This document shows positions 57,668-64,000 of a stretch of 64,000 nucleotides of DNA, one piece after another (position 1 is the first letter of the stretch; every line of letters starts with the position of its first letter). The notes below the pieces were generated by a model, which made no database searches, was not told the origin of the DNA, and was given only the letters and a program-made list of their open reading frames with translations. The position numbers and the translations under genes are program-made. The DNA comes from Eutreptiella sp. 'Long Island Sound 2002' (lineage: Eukaryota > Euglenozoa > Euglenophyceae > Eutreptiales > Eutreptiaceae). The DNA lies in contig OZ038379.1 of the NCBI GenBank assembly GCA_964036045.1, positions 185,652,495 to 185,716,494 of the forward strand. Direction: 5' to 3'.

Positions 57668-59443
57668 TTACACACACATAGTCTCCCAAGGGGGGCAGTC
57701 ATGGTTGCTGGGTTTAACTTTGGCGGCGTGGAGGTGGAGGATTTCCCAGTCTCCGCACCAAAAGCCTGTGGTTCCGTCTGGTGACAGTGATGGGTCCAGG
57801 TGCCAACTGCTGTAGCTGTCCCCCGCCCAGTGTGCATGACGCCGCAGCCACGCGGCGCACAAGGTGAGGTGGCAGCAGTGTGGCATGGGGAGGAGGTGGC
57901 GAACCGTGTACAGGTAGCGGGTTGTGGCTGTATGGTCGTTGGGGCTGGTAGACAGGCCCCGCGTGACCGCCGAGTGTGCCGCTCTGGTGACCTGTGGCAG
58001 TGCATACCCGCTGAGAAGCGCTATCTGTAACCAAGCGGAGAGGGACAGCAGCTCCCCCGCCCATGTCGTGGCCCAAGGGCGTGCATTGCTCAAAGCGCCC
58101 ATCATGATACCCGGCAGGTAAGCAGGATAGGCGCTTGCAGGGGACAGGAGGGGGGGGTGCACTCTTCAGACTCCAAGTTGATGAGAGCGCGCTGGGGTGT
58201 AGGTAAGCTAGTCCTTTACCCGTTTTCCCCCGAATCGTGTCAAAGACGAGGGCTGTGGTGGACGCTGAGTGGCAGTGATGTTTGCAGGGGTCCCCTGGCC
58301 CCGACATACACTCACAGAGCACATCCAGGTTCCATGCCTCGCCCAGCAGGTTACACACTGTAGAGACGATGGGGTGGGAGGTGGTGTCTGGGTTGGTGGT
58401 GGCAATCAGGATGTTGTCTCTAAATTGACATAGGGCGGTTATCCCCTGCGGGGACTCCCAGTAGGGGAACCCTGCCTCGGAAACAGTGAGGGAGCCCAGG
58501 CGGCGCAGGAGGTGGCGATTTGAATATACCTGCCATAGGCTGTGCAGATCGGCTGCCTGGGCTGAAAAAGAACCGCCCATTGGAATGCAACCGTGGCGGC
58601 ACCATAACCCTCCCACTGCTCTGATGAAGTTATTGCAGTGCATCTCAAACGTGATTGTGTCTGACATTTGGGCGTGGGTGATGTACCAGAATTTCGTTGC
58701 CTTTGCACGTCCCGCTCTGTCGAGCATTTTGGAGTCTTTGTGAATGGACCACTCAATATCTGTCATGCGCCACTTGCGGCGTTTGGCGAGCCACTTGCTG
58801 GCTGCCGTCAGGTGGGATTCGATGTCCGTGGGGCATATATTATTGAATTGGTCCTTGCAATCCACCTCACTGATGAACCGGGCGTTTATGGTGTCTAACC
58901 AGTGGAACCATTGGCTTACTTCTGAGATGCTCTGAGCTAGAAAACAGCAGGGGACTTCTTGACACAGGAGTCGGAGGAAGGCTGTGTTGGCGCGTGCGGC
59001 GATGCGCAGCGATTTTTTGGGTAGCAGGGGTTGGGGGAGGGAGGTAATGCCGCGCCAGAGCCACTTACCCTTAGCCAGTGATTTGAATTTGCCCAGGAGA
59101 TAGAGGAGGGGAAGCTGACCGGCTGTGTTGCGGACCCAGCCTCTGGCGTCGAGCTCTGCAGAGACGAAAGCCATGGCTTGGGGCAACGTTTTAGGGGACG
59201 GGGTGTAGCCTTCGCTCTTCAGGAACTGTTGGATGATGCCCCATACCCAGTGGCGGCAGAACGCCCATAGGACTCCCACCCCCTTGTCGACGATGCGGAC
59301 ATAGTGGGACTGACAGACCGACTTGGCAAATTTCCTGACTTGTGTAAGCTTGTGGCCCGTCTCTGGCCACAGGGAGTCTGGGAGCATCAGTTCGAGGAGT
59401 GGAAGACTTGCACCGATTTGATCTGCCAGTGGGCACTGTCCGT
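57668..59443 (-). pseudogene. Reverse transcriptase of the retroelement, frameshifted
   Basis: The main frame (59711-57714, convincing from about 59443) has RT motif A as EVDCKDQFNNI near 58837-58872 and motif B as CIPMGGSFSAQAADL near 58540-58590. Motif C is QFRDNILIA near 58405-58437. The usual YxDD second Asp is Asn here. Near 58150 a run of seven C interrupts the frame. The protein then continues in another frame, where LPGIMMGALSNARPW and SAWLQIALLSGY look like the thumb region, ending near 57668. Entry is also shifted: the GIY-YIG segment upstream is in a different frame and overlaps it. Long domain conservation with only single-base breaks suggests a young pseudogene, sequencing error, or frameshifting. 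Confidence 0.75.
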
Positions 59444-60571
59444 TTGCAACATTAATCGGTGGAGTGTAGAGCAATCTTGGAAACTCGACGCGTCTGTTTG
59501 GTGTTTCCGGAGGCGAACGATCAGTGCTTTGCTTGTGACGCCCACATACACAAGGTGGAGATATATATGGAATACTAAGTATACTGCGTACTGGGGGGGT
59601 GTTACATGAGTGTACCAGACGTGGACGTGGCTCAACCTGCGAGCCATCCTGAGCGCTGCATGCGTGTTGTACGGAAGGTAGGATATCCTTAGTTGGTGGA
59701 GTGCTGCCCATCTACCTAGATTTTTATCCGACAGGGCTCGTGACATCTGGATACATAAAGCTCTGAGGACATTGGTGCTCTGAGGTGGGGGTTGGTGGAC
59801 CAAGAGGCTCGATCCTTCATGCGACAACAACAGGTGCAGACGGTGTATTTGGACGCTGTCACACGCATCCAGGGCACTGGACGAGGTCATGAGGTGAATA
59901 GGCTGTGAAGTGCTGAACCAACTCACAGTGGACATTTGGGGGAAGTGGTATTGCACTGCTGGGACCTCAGATGCTGGGGCCCAAATCCACAGGTGTTGCA
60001 GGGGGTCAGGGAGGGGGGAGGGCAGAGGGAGTACGGAGCTGCATTCGTCCCAAGATGTTAGGACGTGGGGGGAGGAGGAGGAGTGTATCAGGCGTGTCGC
60101 TGGATTGTCCCATTGGATGTGACATGCTGTAAGCCACCCGTGTGGTGTGGACCATCCACTGACCGCGGACAGGGTGTGGCATACTCTGCGGAAAACCCAC
60201 CCAGGCACCTTGGAACACTGTATATCTCTGAATGGTTGTGCCTGCAGGGGGGGCGGAGGCGAAGCATGTGCCCACTATCCGGCTACGTTGTCGGTGTGTC
60301 GTTTGTCAGATAAGGCACGCTCACTGCTTTGGGAGTCGCAATGGGATAGGGCGTTGATACGGTTACGTGTGTTGCGGATCGGATCACCGGTGTGTGTCAT
60401 ATCCATCGGATAATATGTGTGGGTGTCCAGATGGGAGACGAACTCTGATGTTTGCTGGACTATGTAAGTGGCAAGACCCATTTTTTGCCGTATCCACTGG
60501 AGGGGGAGCATGGTGCTGACCAGACTGTCTACGGGGGGCCCCTCGCTGCATGTCTGCGGGGGTGAGGACGC
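59387..60571 (-). pseudogene. GIY-YIG endonuclease segment of the retroelement
   Basis: The frame carries an in-frame TAG near 60275 and ends at 59387. Near its end it reads AVYLVFH, then LVYVGVTSKALIVRLRKHQ (about 59480-59600). This matches the GIY (here AVY), YIG (YVG) and downstream Arg and His of GIY-YIG nucleases, which nick target DNA. The catalytic Glu may lie past the frame change, for instance in the Leu-Trp-Pro-Glu of the RT frame. Upstream, after ORF1, is a Leu/Gln/Thr-rich stretch of unknown role. Placement before the RT is opposite to classical Penelope, where this domain is C-terminal. Confidence 0.65.
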
Positions 60572-60600
60572 CCGAAACAGAATATGATCTCCCCCCTCCC

Positions 60601-62007
60601 CTACCGATTTAAATTGGTGAATAGGCGCACTGGAACTCGGGATGTTGTCAGCACTGCAGAGATGCCACGCTTCTTCTCTGGGGACCACGCATCACGGGCC
60701 AGGGTCTCCACCATGCTCTTCATTTCACCCTGGAGATGCTTCGACGACCACTGCTGCAATCTGGAGTCCATATGGGCTGTCCATTCGCTGAACAGCAGGT
60801 CAAGGGCGTCGTCTGACCACTGAGAGCTTTCTGTAGGTTTCAGCGCCAGCCACGGCGCACTCGGAGGTGAGACCCCACCAAACGCAGCTGCCCCTGCTTG
60901 CATACGGGAGGCTGGTGTGGCGAACACTGAAGACGAGGAGCTCGCACCGCCGGCGCCAGACGGAGTGTGGGCACGCTTTGCCGCTCTTTCCTTCGCCGTT
61001 TGCCCTGGGCTACCGATCTCCTGTGACTCCGAAGCCATGCGTGGTGCGCCCGTGAGCCGAGCCGTTGACATTGGTGTGTCGTCGTCAGCTGGTTTGAAAC
61101 CCGCATGTTCCATTCTCATGACATAGTCGTTGAACGAATCCGCTGGAAGAGATGCCGAGGCCTGTTGCTCAGTTGGGAGGAAGCGCGTGTTGACGAATTC
61201 ATCGAAGGTCGATGTTGCTACCGCTGTAGCTGCCTGTCGTTGCGTTGGGGTGAATTTTTCTTCCACGAATGCATCAAAGCTGGACCGGGCGACGAATTTA
61301 TTGTTGGCCGAGGACTGCCAGGACTCCAAAACTGTCAAGCGGCCCTCTGTAGCTGACTTCCAGGTCATTAAACTGGACATCTGTCCCTCCAATGTGGACA
61401 CTTTTCCTGACAAGGCATTGCAGTCTGTGACGGATTTTTGTAGGGCATCCACGCGATCTGTCAGACCCGCAATAGCTGTAGCATTTTCTTTTGCCTGGAT
61501 TGGAGCTCGGCGCATGCAGGATTGATGGGAGTGGCCTTTAATGGAGCACCAGAGGCAGACATCCTGCAGATCGTCGGCATCGGAGGCGTCAGGCAGGATG
61601 ATTGGGGGACCGGCGGCTGTGCAATCCATTGTGGGGTGTTCCCCTTTGACTCCGCAGCGCAGGCACCACGAGATTGCTGATCGCTTGGGACCGGTGGGCC
61701 AGTAGGTGGTTGTGGGGTTGCGGGCCTTATGTTTGTCTGATTCGTATCTGGGGCATCCTTTTTTCCAGTGGTCTGGCGAACCACATAGGGTGCATTGGCG
61801 ATCCTTCAGTCGCTGCGCGGCTACCGGACACTCATCTCCCCAGTGGTTTGCATCGGCGCCATCGATCAGCTCACAGGTCCAGCACTTTGACGGTGGAGGG
61901 CCGCGGCCCCCTCGCTCCGAGCGATTGCCGGTGCTAGCTTCTGGACAGGCAGAGGCATGGTGCCCGCCTTTGTGACATCGGCGGCAGATAATAGGGGGGT
62001 CGGCCAT
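60601..62007 (-). CDS. ORF1: zinc-knuckle, coiled-coil nucleic-acid-binding protein
   Basis: ATG at 62007 is chosen because the zinc-knuckle region starts eight residues later; the open frame extends 54 codons further upstream into the terminal repeat. The 468-residue product has five Cys-rich knuckles in its first 160 residues. Three are exact C-x2-C-x4-H-x4-C and two have longer spacing. A heptad-like stretch follows (Val-Asp-Ala-Leu-Gln-Lys-Ser-Val to Leu-Glu-Ser-Trp), then Phe-rich repeats of the type SFDAFVEEKF, TFDEFVNTRF and SFNDYV, then a Ser/Ala-rich C-terminus. By analogy with gag-like ORF1 proteins it should package element RNA. It is intact, unlike the ORF2 region. Confidence 0.8.
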   Translation of the reverse strand: MADPPIICRRCHKGGHHASACPEASTGNRSERGGRGPPPSKCWTCELIDGADANHWGDECPVAAQRLKDRQCTLCGSPDHWKKGCPRYESDKHKARNPTTTYWPTGPKRSAISWCLRCGVKGEHPTMDCTAAGPPIILPDASDADDLQDVCLWCSIKGHSHQSCMRRAPIQAKENATAIAGLTDRVDALQKSVTDCNALSGKVSTLEGQMSSLMTWKSATEGRLTVLESWQSSANNKFVARSSFDAFVEEKFTPTQRQAATAVATSTFDEFVNTRFLPTEQQASASLPADSFNDYVMRMEHAGFKPADDDTPMSTARLTGAPRMASESQEIGSPGQTAKERAAKRAHTPSGAGGASSSSSVFATPASRMQAGAAAFGGVSPPSAPWLALKPTESSQWSDDALDLLFSEWTAHMDSRLQQWSSKHLQGEMKSMVETLARDAWSPEKKRGISAVLTTSRVPVRLFTNLNR

Positions 62008-62140
62008 GAGAGGGTCGGAGGATACAGACACGAGATTAGTAGAGTAGAGTAGACGAAGCAGCGCCAAGCGTGGGGATGTCTTCAACAAAACGCAAACTAC
62101 CGAACGGACACTGGGGGGCGTGCCAACAGCAGACCACACA

Positions 62141-62268
62141 CTTCGTGCGGGAAAACCAGTGGGGACCAAACGCGGGGCACAACGTCAGTGAAGACGAAAG
62201 CAGGCGAAGGCAGAGCACTGGTCACCGAGACAATTTCATCAGGCCATTAACAAAAAGGTAGGCAAGGT

Positions 62269-62270
<2 letters not shown>
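62141..62270 (+). repeat. Terminal direct repeat of the retroelement (5' side)
   Basis: Same orientation as 56785-56909 and nearly identical. It lies about 130 bases upstream of the ORF1 start and therefore probably contains the promoter or 5' leader of the element. Confidence 0.93.

Positions 62271-62333
<63 letters not shown>
62271..62333 (+). repeat. (CA)n tract at the retroelement's 5' side
   Basis: About 30 CA units directly following the direct repeat, mirroring 56719-56784. Confidence 0.97.
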
Positions 62334-62336
<3 letters not shown>

Positions 62337-62412
62337 GTATAGAGTCTATTTTTGCATGTGTCACGTGAGTGCTCATGCTGACACCAAAGAAAACAAGACA
62401 AGAACAAAACAT

Positions 62413-62752
62413 AATTGGATGGGTATGAGTAGGAATTCGCCCCTATGAAGGACTCACGATGGCTAAAAATAGGGTATGATGTCACTACTTGTAGGATCCT
62501 AACCAAAGTACTAAAATTAACCACTAAAACCTGAAATCACCACACACCACACCTATATCCAGCCAATAACATAGTGGTTCCAAGTTTTAACGTACTCTTG
62601 TCCATTTTGACGTCTCTCAAACTAATATTTGGGGTGGAAAGGGCTAGTAATAGGGGTTTTTAGTACTTTGGTCAGTGACATCATACCCTATTTTTAGCCA
62701 TCGTGAGTCCTTCATAGGGGCAAATACCCACTAATAACCATCCAATTCACTT
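62413..62752. mobile_element. Foldback / MITE-like element with 90-100 bp arms
   Basis: The left arm (about 62413-62516) and right arm (about 62660-62752) are inverted copies, sharing GCCCCTATGAAGGACTCACG, ATGGCTAAAAATAGGG and CAAAGTACTAAAA. The ends read AATTGGATGG and CCATCCAATT. About 145 AT-rich bases form the loop. I could not fix a target duplication. No coding capacity is present. Confidence 0.85.
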
Positions 62753-62757
62753 CTAAA

Positions 62758-62830
62758 ACATGTATTTTTTGTGTGTTTCCCGACCCCAAAATAGGGGGCG
62801 GGGGTCCCTCCTTCTGTCCCAAAGCCCCCC
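62758..62830 (+). repeat. Dispersed repeat F, copy 3
   Basis: GTGTGTTTCCCGACCCCAAA, followed by ATAGGGGGCGGGGGTCCC, resembles 56625-56665, again beside a mobile element. Confidence 0.65.
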
Positions 62831-62896
62831 CGGATACATTAGTGGCTATATGCCACACGTATATTACTACACTCCTCTCCCCTTAAATCTAGCTAA

Positions 62897-62946
62897 CAAG
62901 CAAGCAAGCAAGCAAGCAAGCAACAACAAGCAAGCAAGCAAGCAAG
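62897..62946 (+). repeat. (AAGC)n tetranucleotide tract
   Basis: About 12 AAGC units with one AACAAC interruption. Confidence 0.95.
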
Positions 62947-63948
62947 CACTTCTCCTTTCCGTTTTGGCTATTGCTCCGTTTCATCGCTCCGGGCTCTACT
63001 CTACTCTAGCCACCCTAGAGCCTAGGTGGTGGCCTTGCCAAATCCAAGTTTTGAGCCAAAAACCCACCGGTGGCGCCCCGTGGCGGGGGCGGCAAGTCGG
63101 GAGGTGCCCTCCCAAAACTGCACATTTTGTGCCCCAAAACAGCCTTTTTTGGACCAAAGCCGCCCTGCAACCTCGTCAAAACGGCCAAGGGAAGGGAAAC
63201 AGTTCGGACATTCCACGTGCGCCTTGACTTCCTTGTGACATGGAGCTCTTTGCTCCCCTCTAACTCTGCAATATGTCCGAGAAACAACCCCAAAATGGCC
63301 AAAAAATGGCCCAAATTGCGCACAACATTTGTCACATTGCCCCAAAACCAAGAACGGGCCGTATCTCGGGCTACGTGGCTCAAAACAAAATTCTGAGGGC
63401 ACCCAGTCCACCCGCAACCCCCCACTTTTTGTGGTTTTCAAGCCTCAGAATCGCCCAATGAGACGCGTAGACCCACGTACTAGTGATCACGTGGTGGAGC
63501 CAACGGTGCGTCCACCAGGGTCCGCAGGGCGCAAATTTTTTTCCAAATTTGTTCCTGGACCTTTTGGGATGCTTAAACAAGAGTTTTTAGCCCGTTTTGA
63601 GCCCGTGGTGACGCGTTTTGGCCCGTGGAAAATCCCAAAATGCCTTGGAAATGGGCCGTTTTGGGACCAAAAATGGGTCAAAAACATGTTTTCCCAAAAA
63701 TGATCGTGCACCAATTGGGTCCACAAACAAGTGACATGAGCCCGATTTGAGCCCGATTTGAGCCTTTTTTGGCCCCTAATTGGTCCCAAAAGACTGAAAA
63801 ATGGCCCATTTTAAGCCCTTTGTTACCCAGTGTAGCTCGTTTCGCCCCATGTATGCACGAAGTCTTGCACTTCGCACGTACCTGAGAGGCGTATGGTGGA
63901 GCCACGTAGAGTTGGGGAGAGGGGTGTAGATTAGAGGCGCGCGCGCGC
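62947..63948. other. No recognisable gene
   Basis: The stretch is full of short runs of A, T and C (CCCAAAA, TTTTTGG types) and looks like decayed repeat sequence. Overlapping frames on both strands lack domains. Confidence 0.4.
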
Positions 63949-63967
63949 ACACACACACACACACACA
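63949..63967 (+). repeat. Short (CA)n tract
   Basis: About nine CA units after a GCGCGCGC run, followed by TATATATATG near the window end. Confidence 0.9.
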
Positions 63968-64000
63968 TATATATGTGTATATCCTCTTTTCTACACCCCT

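Larger units (their letters stand above)
56785..62270 (-). mobile_element. Penelope-like retroelement with N-terminal GIY-YIG, degraded
   Basis: On the minus strand the order is direct repeat, ORF1 with zinc knuckles, GIY-YIG segment, reverse transcriptase, direct repeat. Both ends meet (CA)n, so insertion into a CA microsatellite is likely. The terminal direct repeats resemble the pseudo-LTRs of Penelope-like elements, and a GIY-YIG domain before the RT is the order reported for the permuted (Chlamys-type) clade. A separate ORF1 with zinc knuckles is not usual for Penelope elements. One stop and two frame changes show that this copy is not intact. The 760 bases between the RT end and the left repeat hold tRNA-like sequences, perhaps later insertions. 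Confidence 0.75.

Noticed and set aside
62413-62752. Target-site duplication AAAACAT around the foldback element
   Set aside because: The heptamer occurs on both sides but at unequal distances from the arm ends, so it is not a proper flanking duplication.
1-64000. Naming the species
   Set aside because: Composition, introns and elements fit several algal or alveolate groups, and no diagnostic rRNA or organelle gene is present.

Overview
The window looks like nuclear DNA of a eukaryotic microbe, most likely an alga or other protist; I cannot name the species. The reasons are canonical GT-AG introns, long introns full of pentanucleotide satellites, many (CA)n and poly-G/poly-C tracts of 10-17 bases, tRNA-like SINE debris, a probable Penelope-type retroelement with a GIY-YIG nuclease, and a hAT-like DNA transposon. 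There are no operons or bacterial gene organisation.

Region by region. Positions 1-9,400 are gene-poor: poly-C/G tracts, GGTTGGC minisatellites, dispersed repeats and one weak candidate exon. Positions 9,418-38,586 (minus strand) are one uninterrupted 9,722-codon reading frame. Its core, 10,706-37,013, is a perfectly in-register tandem array of 24.5 copies of a 1,074-bp (358-codon) unit. Each unit encodes an acidic Ala/Glu/Asp-rich segment with two NPF tripeptides (49 in all) and one DDLFSL motif, so the protein resembles a giant multivalent ligand for EH-domain and adaptor proteins. Positions 38,587-46,880 hold no confident gene: dispersed and tandem repeats and two candidate exons. Positions 46,886-49,258 are a repeat copy split by a 1,936-bp hAT-like insertion with an 8-bp target duplication; an intact, inverted copy of the same repeat lies at 44,151-44,580.

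Positions 50,046-53,013 (minus) carry a split small-GTPase gene. Its two recognised exons flank a 2.4-kb intron filled with ATTAC and CACAA pentanucleotide arrays; a possible in-frame cassette exon lies just inside the intron. Positions 53,200-56,700 hold a 48-bp minisatellite, tRNA-like fragments and an RNase H-like exon. Positions 56,785-62,270 (minus) are a degraded retroelement bounded by about 125-bp direct repeats and inserted in a (CA)n tract. It has a zinc-knuckle ORF1, then a GIY-YIG domain placed before a reverse transcriptase with an RDN catalytic motif. Positions 62,271-64,000 hold a (CA)n tract, a foldback element and simple repeats.

The coding features are independent of one another and show no sign of a shared pathway. 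The best candidate for something undescribed is the near-megadalton NPF-array protein; the retroelement is second.
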